A stretch of DNA of 64,000 bases, taken from NCBI RefSeq assembly GCF_011043775.1, contig NZ_JAAKXY010000002.1, forward strand, positions 1 through 64,000, read 5' to 3'. How positions within the stretch are numbered: the first letter of the stretch is position 1; each line of letters begins with the position of its first letter. The notes under the pieces are model-generated. The model searched no databases. It saw nothing but the letters and a program-made list of their open reading frames with translations, and was not told where the DNA came from. Made by a program: the position numbers and the translations under genes. This DNA comes from Natronolimnobius sp. AArcel1. GTDB lineage: Archaea; Halobacteriota; Halobacteria; Halobacteriales; Natrialbaceae. Shown here in pieces: positions 44,290 to 53,207 of the stretch.

Positions 44290-44573
44290 ACACCTCACTT
44301 CTAGCCGAATGGTGTTAAAGCGTCGGCGTTCGCGGGAAAAACCGGCGACCGTCTGGGGGGCAGTCGCCGTGATTCCAGTGGCGACCGAGTCCGTTCGGTC
44401 TGATAGTGTGCCTCTGGGACCGCCGTCCGCTGGAACGGACGGTACACATAGTATCGGTGAGACGGTCACAAACCGCACGCCTAACTAGTTGGGTAATCAG
44501 TAGCAGCGACAGCGACTGGCTCTGAGTCGTCAGCGGATGCAAACGGTCCACATCTGCCGTATCGAATTCCTTA

Positions 44574-46223
44574 ATGCCGGACCGTTCAACGCACACAGAA
44601 CAGGCAGTGAGTCAGGAGTTGCAAAGCGACAACACGGGCGACGATGGCGACGACGAGTCGCCGCTCAAGGAGACGACAGAGAGCGACGCTGGCGCGGCAG
44701 GTGTGGAATCAGTTCCGGCAGACGAACGAGAGGCGTTGCTCACAATCGCGCATGGCGCGGTCGTCACGTCCGGTGGAATCTCAGTCCAACGGGGGCTGAC
44801 CACCGCGACGGAGTTCGTCCTCACGCGTGCGCTCGGTCCGGTCGCGTACGGCGTCTACGCACTTGCATGGCGGATCGCACAGATTCTGGTTCGACTCGTC
44901 ACGTTTGGCAGCGTCCCGGCGCTCCAGCGATACGTTCCTGACGCGGGCGACGACCGCGCCCGCCAGTCACGAGTCGTGGGAATCGCCTATGCGACCACGG
45001 CCGGCGTCGGGTTGGCGATGGCAGTCGGTATCTGGATACTTGCACCGTGGATCAACAACGCCACCGTCGACCAGCCAGCGTTTCCGACGACGATGCGGCT
45101 GTTCGGCGTTCTTATCGTTCCAATTGGATTTGTGATGATCGCCGCAGGCGTCTTTCGCGCAGTTGGCTCCGCTCGAGGCGAAGTCCTGTTCAACAAACTC
45201 CTCCGGCCGGCCGTTCGGCTGGTCGGTGCACTCGCAGCGCTTGCGGTCGGGTACTCTGTCGTCGGCGTCGCCGGTGCAATACTTGGATTCATGTTCGCAC
45301 TTGCTGTGGTCGGCATTCCGGTGACGATTCGAGCGACCGAGATCCGGCCGGTGCTTCGACGGACGCCAGGAGAACTGCGCCAGTTCTATAACTACGCGGG
45401 CCCCGTCGCGATGAGCAGTTTCGGGAAGATTTTTCAAAACCGCATCGACGTGTTGCTCGTCGGAGCGCTGTTGACGGCCGTAGCAACTGGTATCTACAAC
45501 GTCGTCCTCGTACTGGTCGCGATTGCGTGGATCCCGCTGCAGGCGTTCAACCAGCTCTTGCCCCCGGTCGCCTCGAGCCTCTACTCGAACGGACAGATCG
45601 ACACGCTGAATGCGATCTACACATCAGTGACACGATTGATCCTCACGACAGTACTCCCGATTCTCGCCGTTCTCGCGGTGTTTGGCGCGGACCTCCTCGC
45701 ACTGTTTGGCCCAACGTACGCCGCAGGCTACGTGCCACTCGTCGTCTACCTTGGCGGCGTCTTCGTCGGCAGCGCCGTTGGCGCAACTGGCTGGTTGCTG
45801 ATGATGACTGACCACCAATACGCGCGGATGATACTCGACTGGCTGCTCGCCGTCTCGAATGTCGTCTTAACCTACGTGTTCATCCTTGAGTTCGGACTCG
45901 TCGGCGCAGCGCTTGGCACATCACTCGCCATTGCCGCCCAGAACGCAATACAGGTCGTCTTACTCGAGCGCTTCGAGGGGCTGTGGCCGTTTGATGCGAC
46001 GTTTTTCCGACCGCTCGCAGCCGGGCTTGTCATGATCGGAGTGCTCGTCCTCATCCGAACGGCTCTCAGTGGCCCACTCGCAATCGCGGTCGGCGCTATC
46101 GTCGGGCTCTGTGCCTATATCGGGACATTGCGCGTTCTCGGCGTCGACCCACGGGACCGCCTCGTCGTTCGCGAACTCTACAGTCAATACCGTGCTGACA
46201 TCGTTGCGAGTCGCTCCTCGTGA
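44574..46223 (+). CDS. Polysaccharide flippase (Wzx/MOP superfamily)
   Basis: 549 residues: an acidic N-terminal tail of about 60 residues, then 12-14 hydrophobic helices. The first helix region ISVQRGLTTATEFVLTRALGPVAYGVYALAWRI is the usual start of Wzx/RfbX-like flippases, which move lipid-linked sugars across the membrane for glycoprotein or surface polysaccharide synthesis. No glycosyltransferases lie next to it, so its pathway is not shown here. Confidence 0.88.
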   Translation: MPDRSTHTEQAVSQELQSDNTGDDGDDESPLKETTESDAGAAGVESVPADEREALLTIAHGAVVTSGGISVQRGLTTATEFVLTRALGPVAYGVYALAWRIAQILVRLVTFGSVPALQRYVPDAGDDRARQSRVVGIAYATTAGVGLAMAVGIWILAPWINNATVDQPAFPTTMRLFGVLIVPIGFVMIAAGVFRAVGSARGEVLFNKLLRPAVRLVGALAALAVGYSVVGVAGAILGFMFALAVVGIPVTIRATEIRPVLRRTPGELRQFYNYAGPVAMSSFGKIFQNRIDVLLVGALLTAVATGIYNVVLVLVAIAWIPLQAFNQLLPPVASSLYSNGQIDTLNAIYTSVTRLILTTVLPILAVLAVFGADLLALFGPTYAAGYVPLVVYLGGVFVGSAVGATGWLLMMTDHQYARMILDWLLAVSNVVLTYVFILEFGLVGAALGTSLAIAAQNAIQVVLLERFEGLWPFDATFFRPLAAGLVMIGVLVLIRTALSGPLAIAVGAIVGLCAYIGTLRVLGVDPRDRLVVRELYSQYRADIVASRSS

Positions 46224-46269
46224 CCGCACCGACCACAATCCCTATACTCGTCGTTGTGGACCACGACAT

Positions 46270-47433
46270 ATGCTCGATTTCGTCACGCTCGAGGCCGACC
46301 TCGACGAGGAAGAGCGCCTCATTCGGGACACAGCCCGCGAGTTCGTCGCTGACCGCGTGAAACCCGACATCGGCGAGCACTTCGAGAACGGAACGTTCCC
46401 AACTGACCTTATCCCATTGATGGGCAAACTCGGCTTTTACGCGCCCAATCTCGAGGGCTATGGCTCGCCGAACGTCTCCGAAACGGCCTACGGGCTTCTG
46501 ATGCAAGAACTCGAGGCGGGCGACTCGGGGCTGCGCTCGATGGCCTCGGTTCAGGGCGCACTCGTGATGTACCCCATCCACGCCTACGGCAGCGAGGCAC
46601 AGAAAGAAGAATGGCTCCCGAAACTGGGGGAGGGCGAGGCCGTTGGCTGTTTCGGACTGACCGAGCCCGAACACGGCTCCGATCCAGCAAGCATGGAGAC
46701 AACCGCTGAAGCGGATGGTGACGGCTACGTCCTCAACGGCTCGAAAACCTGGATCACGAATTCGCCAATCGCCGACGTTGCACTCGTCTGGGCACGCGAC
46801 ACCTCGAGCAAAGACGCCCCCGTCCGCGGCTTTCTCGTCGAAACCGATCGCGATGGCGTGACGACGAACAAACTCGAGGAGAAGCTCTCGATGCGGGCGT
46901 CGATCACCGGCGAAATCGGATTGAACAACGTCTCTGTTCCGGAATCAAACGTCCTTCCTGATGTCTCCGGGATGAAAGGGCCACTGTCGTGTCTCACGCA
47001 GGCGCGCTACGGCATCGCCTGGGGAGCCGTTGGCGCGGCTCGGGACTGTTTCGAGACGGCTCGAGCGTATGCACTCGAGCGCGAGCAGTTCGGCGGCCCG
47101 ATCGCTCGCTTTCAGCTGCAACAAGAAAAGCTCGCAGAGATGGCGACACAGATCACGCTCGCCCAACTGCTCGCCTACCGCCTCGCAACCCTCAAAGAAC
47201 GCGGTGACCTGCGGCCACAGCATGTCTCGATGGCCAAACGCAACAACGTTCGAATGGCCCGCGAGCAATCGCGCGTCGCCCGCGAGATGCTCGGCGGCAA
47301 CGGCATTACGACGGACTACTCGCCAATGCGCCACCTTGCAAATATGGAGACCGTCTACACCTACGAGGGCACCCACGATATCCACACGCTCGTTCTCGGC
47401 GACGAATTGACCGGCATTCAGGCCTACGAGTGA
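46270..47433 (+). CDS. Acyl-CoA dehydrogenase (glutaryl-CoA dehydrogenase-like)
   Basis: 387 residues from MLDFVTLEADLD. FAD and substrate motifs CFGLTEPEHGSDPASM, KTWITNSPIADVALVWARD and the C-terminal catalytic Glu in VYTYEGTHDIHTLVLG are complete. The segment GLRSMASVQGALVMYPIHAYGS is very like glutaryl-CoA dehydrogenases, which also decarboxylate to crotonyl-CoA. A general acyl-CoA role cannot be excluded. Starts 47 bp after the flippase. Confidence 0.9.
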   Translation: MLDFVTLEADLDEEERLIRDTAREFVADRVKPDIGEHFENGTFPTDLIPLMGKLGFYAPNLEGYGSPNVSETAYGLLMQELEAGDSGLRSMASVQGALVMYPIHAYGSEAQKEEWLPKLGEGEAVGCFGLTEPEHGSDPASMETTAEADGDGYVLNGSKTWITNSPIADVALVWARDTSSKDAPVRGFLVETDRDGVTTNKLEEKLSMRASITGEIGLNNVSVPESNVLPDVSGMKGPLSCLTQARYGIAWGAVGAARDCFETARAYALEREQFGGPIARFQLQQEKLAEMATQITLAQLLAYRLATLKERGDLRPQHVSMAKRNNVRMAREQSRVAREMLGGNGITTDYSPMRHLANMETVYTYEGTHDIHTLVLGDELTGIQAYE

Positions 47434-47490
47434 GGCAGCTGCGGTGCCGGTAGGTGCCTGCAAGAAGTCCGCAGTCGGGCCAGAACTGCG

Positions 47491-49485
47491 TTAGATACTC
47501 GAGATACGTTCGTGACCGTCGTCAATCGCGCTTGCGTCTTCGGGGAGCAAGGCGACGACGAGGAAGTCAGTGTACTCTCGGAAGTACTCGACCAGATCTG
47601 CGATCCGGTCCGAATCGACTGCCTCGAGCGAGTCAAGCAGCATAAACGGCACTTCCTCGTACACTTCGTGGACGAGATAGCCCGCCAGCGCGAAGATCAG
47701 GCCAGTCACTTCGCGTTCACTCTCACTCAGATGGTTGATCGTATCCTCGTAGGTGCTTCCATCAGCCGTGCTGCGGACGATATGCAGATCGAACGTCGTT
47801 CGCTCGACCTTCCGACGCCCTTCACGGACCGTTTGCCCGATCCGTTCGATCCAAATTCGCTCGATGTTTTCGTACTCGAGAACCTCGAGAACGGCGTCCA
47901 TGTGCTCGTTGAACGACTCGACGGCCTCGCGCTCGATCCGATCGATCCGAGTGCGCAGTTCCTCGAGTTCGTCGCGGATCTCTTCGCGACGGGCTTCGAG
48001 GTCGTCCTGTTCCTCGAGTGCGGCCTCGATATCTTCGATCTCCTCCGTCGTCGTCTCAAGGTCGCGCTCTAAGCGCCCAAGCGAGAACTCGAGTTCGTTG
48101 GCGCGGCGATTGAGATCGAGCAGACTCTCTTCATCATCGTCGTCGTCCGCGTCCGGTTCGGCCTCGGCTTCGAGTTCTGCGGCTTCATCCTCGAGCGTAT
48201 CGATCTCTGCTTCGAGGTCCTCGCGGTCGCCCGTCAACTCCTCGAGACGGGACTCCCGGCGTTCGATTTCGTTCGTGATGTCGGCCAGTCGGTCCTCGAG
48301 GCGTTCGTACTGGCGTTTGGTCTGATCGATCTCGCGGCGCTCATCTCGCAGTGATTCGATGCGCTCGTCGAGATCATCGCGTTCGCTCAGTTTCTCCTCT
48401 TGGAGCGAGCGCAGTCGGTCGATCGTCTCCTCGATTTCGGTTCGCTGGACCTCGCTGCCACAGGTCCAACACTGGACGGTTTCCTCGTCGGCGAGCAACT
48501 GATCCGTGACCCCACCGTCGGCGCTCGAGTCGGCTTCTTCACCGGCGAGCAGGGCTCTGATCTCGGGATGGGAGCCCTCGAGCATCTCCTCGTTGAACTG
48601 GACGATGCTCTGGAGTTGGCTCACGACGCTGTCGATTGACTGCGAGCGCTGCTGGAGGCGGTCGATTTCGTCGTCGACGGCCTCTCGGTTCAGTGAGTCC
48701 GTCTCCGGGAGCTCTTCGCGCTCTTCTTCGAGGTCCTCGCGTTCGTTTCGAAGTGCAGCAAGGCTCTCGCGTTCGGTCTCGAGGTCGAAGCGAACGTCCT
48801 CGAGTTCGGAGCGCTGTTCGCGTAGTTCGGTGAGCTTTTCCTCGAGTTCAGCGGAGGCGTCGTCGCCATCTTGCTCGCTGGCTTCTGCTTCGGCTTCCTC
48901 GATTGCCGTTTTGACCTCCTCGAGTTCGTCGCGTTTGTCCTCGATCTGGTCCTTGATGTCGTTTCGCTGGCGCTCGAGTTCGGGAAGGTCGCCTTTGAGT
49001 GACTCGAGGCGGTCGAGTTCGTTCGCCAGTTGGTCCTTCTCTGCCGTGAGCCGAGAGATTTCGGCCTCGATTTCGTCGGTATCGACCGGCCGAAGGATGA
49101 TTTCACGGAGGTCAGCGCCGGTCGTTACCGCTCGCCGGGCGGGATTCGACTCGAGCAAAAACGCGAACAGTTCAGCGAGTTCTGGATCCTCGAGATAGGG
49201 GTCGCCCTCGGTGACGATGGAATTTCCGGCACGCCGAAGCGTGCGCGTGTAGGTCTCATCGTCGAGTTCGAGTTCGACCTCGCCCTCGTCGGCATCTGCC
49301 TTGAGCGAGGCTGATTCACCGCCAAGCCCGGCCATAAACGCCTGTAGAAGGGACGTTCGGTTCGTCGCATTCCGACCAGCGAGAACGGTGATCCCGTCGT
49401 CGAGTTCGACTGTCGTTTCATCGATCCCGCCAATATTCCGGGCCCATAATTGCGCCTCTCGGGTAACGGTCTCCTGCGTAGCCAT
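47491..49485 (-). CDS. Archaea-specific SMC-related protein (Rad50/SMC-like ATPase)
   Basis: 664 residues. The N-terminal ATP site is LAGRNATNRTSLLQAF, with Arg in place of the Walker A Lys. Two long coiled coils flank a CWTC hook-like motif (about residue 350). The C-terminal lobe carries a signature-like NHLSESEREVTGL and Walker B/D-loop VPFMLLDSLEAVDSDR. This layout matches the haloarchaeal SMC-related family (Sph-like), presumed to act on DNA structure or segregation. An RNA or DNA partner is not visible nearby. Divergent from the DUF3006 gene. Confidence 0.88.
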   Translation of the reverse strand: MATQETVTREAQLWARNIGGIDETTVELDDGITVLAGRNATNRTSLLQAFMAGLGGESASLKADADEGEVELELDDETYTRTLRRAGNSIVTEGDPYLEDPELAELFAFLLESNPARRAVTTGADLREIILRPVDTDEIEAEISRLTAEKDQLANELDRLESLKGDLPELERQRNDIKDQIEDKRDELEEVKTAIEEAEAEASEQDGDDASAELEEKLTELREQRSELEDVRFDLETERESLAALRNEREDLEEEREELPETDSLNREAVDDEIDRLQQRSQSIDSVVSQLQSIVQFNEEMLEGSHPEIRALLAGEEADSSADGGVTDQLLADEETVQCWTCGSEVQRTEIEETIDRLRSLQEEKLSERDDLDERIESLRDERREIDQTKRQYERLEDRLADITNEIERRESRLEELTGDREDLEAEIDTLEDEAAELEAEAEPDADDDDDEESLLDLNRRANELEFSLGRLERDLETTTEEIEDIEAALEEQDDLEARREEIRDELEELRTRIDRIEREAVESFNEHMDAVLEVLEYENIERIWIERIGQTVREGRRKVERTTFDLHIVRSTADGSTYEDTINHLSESEREVTGLIFALAGYLVHEVYEEVPFMLLDSLEAVDSDRIADLVEYFREYTDFLVVALLPEDASAIDDGHERISSI

Positions 49486-49650
49486 TGTTAAGTAATTTCT
49501 TATGCGAGTGATAAACCTTTGGTGGTTCAGACGCTTGTTTTCTCACAGCTTCGCTCTCGAGGGTGGATTCGGTGCTTTCAGCCTCGATCAGCACAGAGCA
49601 GAATGCAGCCACAGTGACACTCACCAGTTGTGTTCGGTTTGCTGCGTCCT

Positions 49651-49658
49651 TTTAAATA
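49651..49658 (+). promoter_or_regulatory. TATA box of the 49681 gene
   Basis: TTTAAATA centred 26 bp before ATG 49681, implying a leaderless mRNA and supporting the internal start with the Tat motif. Confidence 0.6.
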
Positions 49659-49680
49659 CGAAGACGCGGCCAACGGTGGC

Positions 49681-50025
49681 ATGGACGACCACAGCCAGTC
49701 CACACGACGAAGCGTTCTGTATACGATCAGTGTTGCTGGAGTTGCCGGATTGTCAGTCGCCGGAACTGCAAGCGCCAGCGATGCTCCAGCAGCCGCCGAA
49801 TCGACTGCAACCGAGTACGTCGCCGTCGTCGACCGAATCGTCGATGGTGAACACGTCGTCCTCTTGCTCGAGTACGAGGGCGAACTGGTCGACCAACTCG
49901 TCGTCTCCGTTGACGAGTTCGAGAGCGTTGCAGAGAGCGACATCCTGCTCGTCTCCATCGCAGACGACGAACTGCTCGAGTACGAGCATGTTCCCGAGCG
50001 GCCGGATCAAGCGAACGGTTGCTGA
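49681..50025 (+). CDS. Tat-exported DUF3006-like protein
   Basis: 114 residues from MDDHSQS: Tat motif TRRSVLYTISVAGVAGLSVAG with a likely cleavage near ASA, then a short acidic beta domain VVDRIVDGEHVVLLLEYEGELVDQLVVS that matches the DUF3006 pattern. The longer frame from 49630 is excluded by the TATA box inside it. Function unknown. Confidence 0.78.
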   Translation: MDDHSQSTRRSVLYTISVAGVAGLSVAGTASASDAPAAAESTATEYVAVVDRIVDGEHVVLLLEYEGELVDQLVVSVDEFESVAESDILLVSIADDELLEYEHVPERPDQANGC

Positions 50026-50057
50026 GACTCGGTTTCAACTGTCCCGCACCGGTTTCG

Positions 50058-51050
50058 CTACTCGTCCCGGAGTAACGCCACACTCGCCAGTTTGTCGCCA
50101 GCGAGAACCGTTGCCTCCTGGGTTAGCGTATAGAGGACGCCATCCCGATCCGTCACCGCCTCGTGAAGCGGTTCGTACGTCGCCGGATCGTACACCGTCC
50201 CAATCGGCGTCCCGCTGGGAAGTTCCTGTCCCAACTCGAGGCCGGGATTGGCACGAAACAGTCCGGATGCCGTCGCAGACACCTGTCCCAGGTGGTTCCG
50301 GGCGAGAATCTGATCTCGCTCGGGCACCTCACCGGGTAACATTCCGAGATGGCGAAGCACGTCGAACAAGCCGTCAACACCGCCTTCGACGACGTCCTCG
50401 AGAATCTGCTTATTGTACGCGAGTTCGGGCGTAATTGATGGAATTCCCTCTTCGGAGGCCGCAACGCGGAGTTTGCCGGCGAAATTGCGCTGGTGCCACT
50501 CCTCGTCGGCGTCGTCATTGGCCTCCTCAGAGAGCAGGAGTTCGGTTCCGAACGCTTCCGCAAGGCCTCGAGACCGCGTATCACCCTCTCGGAAGACGAC
50601 GTGTGGCCACATGTCGGGACTGCCCGTATGCAGATCCACGAGCGCGTCTGCCTGCGAAATTTCCTCCCAGAGGCGTGCTGCCATCCGTTCGTGAAGCGTC
50701 CCTTCGTCGTTGCCGGGCCAGACGCGGTTCATGTTCGGATTGACGCTATCGAAGCGCTCGGGTGCCGTGTAGGTCACCCGGTCGAACGTCAGCGGATTCG
50801 CCACCGGCACTGCGATGATCGTTCCGGTCAACTCCTCGAGCGACAAGCGCTCGTGAAACCGGCGCAAGACGGCGGTGCCGTTGATTTCACGGCCGTGTTG
50901 GGCAGCCTGCACGTAGAGTGTGGGTGTTTCGTCTGTGTCTGTACTCGAGTCAGCGTTGCCCTGGTAGGTGTGAATCGTCGTCGTCAATTCGACGCCGGAG
51001 GAGAGTCGTGCGAGGACGACTTCCTCGGTCGAATGTGTCCCAGTTCCCAT
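50058..51050 (-). CDS. Succinylglutamate desuccinylase/aspartoacylase family zinc hydrolase
   Basis: 330 residues from [10 protein letters not shown]. Zinc ligands are in [12 protein letters not shown] (His and Glu) and ALVDLHTGS (His), the pattern of the M14-like AstE/AspA family, followed by a C-terminal beta domain ([33 protein letters not shown]). Such enzymes release acyl groups from amino acids; the substrate here is unknown. Divergent from the cyclophilin pair. Confidence 0.88.
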   Translation of the reverse strand: MGTGTHSTEEVVLARLSSGVELTTTIHTYQGNADSSTDTDETPTLYVQAAQHGREINGTAVLRRFHERLSLEELTGTIIAVPVANPLTFDRVTYTAPERFDSVNPNMNRVWPGNDEGTLHERMAARLWEEISQADALVDLHTGSPDMWPHVVFREGDTRSRGLAEAFGTELLLSEEANDDADEEWHQRNFAGKLRVAASEEGIPSITPELAYNKQILEDVVEGGVDGLFDVLRHLGMLPGEVPERDQILARNHLGQVSATASGLFRANPGLELGQELPSGTPIGTVYDPATYEPLHEAVTDRDGVLYTLTQEATVLAGDKLASVALLRDE

Positions 51051-51165
51051 AGTCGGTGTTCTCGACTTGGCGGTATGTACCTGCGGGGGGCCATCGACGG
51101 ACGTTCTTAAGGCGAGGCTGGACAAGACCACTATCGTTTTCCGTCGGCCCATCGTCGCAAGCGGT

Positions 51166-51684
51166 ATGGGAGACGTTACTGCAACCCTCCACACCAACAA
51201 GGGCGATATCGAGGTCGAACTGTACGACGAACGCGCACCCAGCACCGTCGACAACTTCGTCGGCCTGGCGACCGGCGGCAAGACGTGGACTGACCCCGAG
51301 TCAGGCGAGGAGGTCGACGGCGAGCCGCTGTACGACGATGTTGCCTTCCACCGCATCATCGAGGGCTTCATGATCCAGGGCGGCGACCCGACCGAAACCG
51401 GTCGCGGCGGCCCCGGCTACCAGTTCGACGATGAGTTCCACGACGACCTGCGCCACGACGACGCCGGCATCCTGAGCATGGCTAACTCCGGACCCAACAC
51501 GAACGGCTCGCAGTTCTTCATCACCCTCGACGCCCAGCCTCACCTCGACGGTCGCCACTCCGTCTTCGGTGCCGTCACCGACGGAATGGATGTCGTTGAA
51601 GAAATCGGCAGCGTCGACACCGATCCAAACGACAAGCCACGCGAGGAAGTCGTCCTCGAGTCCGTCTCGGTCAACTACGAGTAA
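51166..51684 (+). CDS. Cyclophilin-type peptidylprolyl isomerase (cytoplasmic)
   Basis: 172 residues from [13 protein letters not shown]. The active-site residues Arg, Phe and Gln are in [15 protein letters not shown], with GSQFFITL and LDGRHSVFG following. No signal peptide, so it is cytoplasmic. The usual Trp of the cyclosporin site is Leu. The next gene is a paralogue with an export signal, so the pair arose by tandem duplication. Confidence 0.93.
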   Translation: MGDVTATLHTNKGDIEVELYDERAPSTVDNFVGLATGGKTWTDPESGEEVDGEPLYDDVAFHRIIEGFMIQGGDPTETGRGGPGYQFDDEFHDDLRHDDAGILSMANSGPNTNGSQFFITLDAQPHLDGRHSVFGAVTDGMDVVEEIGSVDTDPNDKPREEVVLESVSVNYE

Positions 51685-51745
51685 CGCTGCAGCTATCGGT
51701 TAGCACATCGACATCGTTATTTGCTGTTTCTGCCTCACGGCGAGT

Positions 51746-52345
51746 ATTAGACTCCCACGACGACAGCTACTCGCAGCCACTGTCGGTGGCGTCGGTGCGT
51801 CCCTGGCCGGCTGTCTGAGCAGTGCTGATGACGGTTCGAACGCGACCCTCCATACCACAACAGGAGAGATCGAGGTCGACCTGTACGACGAACGCGCGCC
51901 GAACACCGTCGAGAACTTCGTCGGTCTCGCGACGGGCGACAGCGCCTGGACCGACCCCGAAACGGGTGCAGAAGTCGACGGCGAGGCGCTGTACGACGAC
52001 GTGATCTTTCACCGCGTGATCGACGAGTTCATGATTCAAACCGGCGATCCAACCGGCACCGGTCGCGGCGGCCCCGGCTACCAGTTCGACGACGAATTCC
52101 ACGACGACCTACGCCACGACGACGCCGGCATCTTGAGCATGGCCAACTCCGGACCCGACACCAACGGCTCGCAGTTTTTCATCACGCTCGAGGCTCAGCC
52201 CCACCTCGACGGTCGTCACTCCGTCTTCGGCACGGTTACAGACGGCATGGACATCATCCGAGAAATCGGTCGCGTCGACACCGACTCGAACAATAGGCCG
52301 CTCGAGGAAGTCGTCCTCGAGTCCGTCTCGATCACCGACGGGTAA
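51746..52345 (+). CDS. Cyclophilin-type peptidylprolyl isomerase, Tat lipoprotein form with no canonical start codon
   Basis: The frame encodes RLPRRQLLAATVGGVGASLAGC, a typical Tat lipoprotein signal, followed by a full cyclophilin domain (NATLHTTTGEIEVDLYDERAP ... FHRVIDEFMIQTGDP ... [22 protein letters not shown]). Between the in-frame stop at 51701 and the signal there is no ATG, GTG or TTG; the codon just before RLPRRQ is ATT (51746). Either ATT is used, or an ATG has mutated and the gene is silent. The GTG at 52001 would give a truncated protein without signal and half the fold. Predicted location: outer membrane face. Confidence 0.75.
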   Translation: MRLPRRQLLAATVGGVGASLAGCLSSADDGSNATLHTTTGEIEVDLYDERAPNTVENFVGLATGDSAWTDPETGAEVDGEALYDDVIFHRVIDEFMIQTGDPTGTGRGGPGYQFDDEFHDDLRHDDAGILSMANSGPDTNGSQFFITLEAQPHLDGRHSVFGTVTDGMDIIREIGRVDTDSNNRPLEEVVLESVSITDG

Positions 52346-52381
52346 CGTTGTTGCACTCACTATTTGTCCGACCGCTGACCG

Positions 52382-52597
52382 TCACTCACACTCGAGTTCA
52401 ATCTCGAGATTCGGGTCAAAGAGATCCTCAATGTGGCACTCGAAGAATGCGGCCAGTTTGAACGCAAGCTCGAGTGAGGGGTCATAGCGTTCACGTTCGA
52501 TTGCGTTGATTGTCTGGCGCGTCACGTCCACGGCGGCGGCGAGGTCGCCCTGACTCAGATCCGCTTCCTCTCGTCGTTCAGTAAGGTGGTTCTTCAT
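52382..52597 (-). CDS. XRE-family helix-turn-helix regulator
   Basis: 71 residues: the HTH LSQGDLAAAVDVTRQTINAIERERYDPSLELAFKLAAFF is complete. Such short YozG/XRE proteins commonly sit directly behind a DUF2178 gene, as here (8 bp after its stop), and probably repress their own operon through the inverted repeats at 53039-53061. Confidence 0.92.
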   Translation of the reverse strand: MKNHLTERREEADLSQGDLAAAVDVTRQTINAIERERYDPSLELAFKLAAFFECHIEDLFDPNLEIELECE

Positions 52598-52605
52598 AGC
52601 AGAAA

Positions 52606-53037
52606 TCAGGCACGGCGGCTGACAACCGTATAGCAGGCACCGTAGAGCAAGCCGAGTGCCGAAAACAGGAAGATGGCACCCCAGGCCGTCGCCGAGATAG
52701 TTATGTAATTCCCGGCATCGAGGACGTAGACTGCTGGAATGATGCTAATTCCGACCATGAAAGCGATGCCGATTGTCAGCCCGCTCGCATGGTTGTGAAG
52801 CTGTTCGTCGCGTTCATCGGAGAGTTTCGCGTCGCTGATGTACGGGAGTGACACTGCGGCGAGTACCGCAGCCCAGACCGCCACGAGGTACGTGGCCGTG
52901 CCGATGAGTTGTTGTCCGAAGACAATGCCTGCAAGGAGACCTAAACAGCCGATTCCAACGAGCCCCCAGATTCCTCGTTCGTACGTTCGCTTTCCGATAC
53001 CGAGCGGCGAATTTGTCTGTCGTGTGATGTCGGACAT
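52606..53037 (-). CDS. DUF2178 membrane protein
   Basis: 143 residues with four hydrophobic helices and the DUF2178 mark ISDAKLSDERDEQLHNHASGLT between helices 2 and 3. Cotranscribed with the XRE regulator that follows. Function unknown; the pairing suggests a membrane protein with its dedicated repressor. Confidence 0.88.
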   Translation of the reverse strand: MSDITRQTNSPLGIGKRTYERGIWGLVGIGCLGLLAGIVFGQQLIGTATYLVAVWAAVLAAVSLPYISDAKLSDERDEQLHNHASGLTIGIAFMVGISIIPAVYVLDAGNYITISATAWGAIFLFSALGLLYGACYTVVSRRA

Positions 53038-53038
53038 G

Positions 53039-53061
53039 CTTTACAGTAAAGTCTACTTTAC
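53039..53061 (-). promoter_or_regulatory. Operator: three CTTTAC/GTAAAG half-sites
   Basis: CTTTAC (53039-53044), GTAAAGT (53046-53052) and ACTTTAC (53055-53061) form two overlapping perfect inverted repeats. They fill the gap between the minus-strand TATA box (AAATAAAT, 53068-53075) and the ATG at 53037, where a bound repressor would block transcription. Confidence 0.75.
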
Positions 53062-53175
53062 ACCTTCAAATAAATCTATCGTCGGCCGATGACAGTGGCA
53101 ACTGCATCAGACACAGAGTGTCACGAGCGAACGAAAACCGGCGAGACGGGCAGTGACTCCGTTACTCAGCGACAA

Positions 53176-53182
53176 ACATATA
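53176..53182 (+). promoter_or_regulatory. TATA box of the 53208 gene
   Basis: ACATATA centred 29 bp before ATG 53208. Confidence 0.5.
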
Positions 53183-53207
53183 GAAGCCTGGACCACGTTC
53201 GACACCT

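Noticed and set aside
48506-49198. Ser-rich 230-residue plus-strand frame
   Set aside because: Antisense to the coiled coil of the SMC-related protein; the Ser/Arg repeats come from complementary GAG/CTC codons.
49502-50434. 310-residue plus-strand frame around the DUF3006 gene
   Set aside because: Overlaps the DUF3006 gene in another frame and the antisense of the zinc hydrolase; Ser/Arg-rich and non-halophilic.
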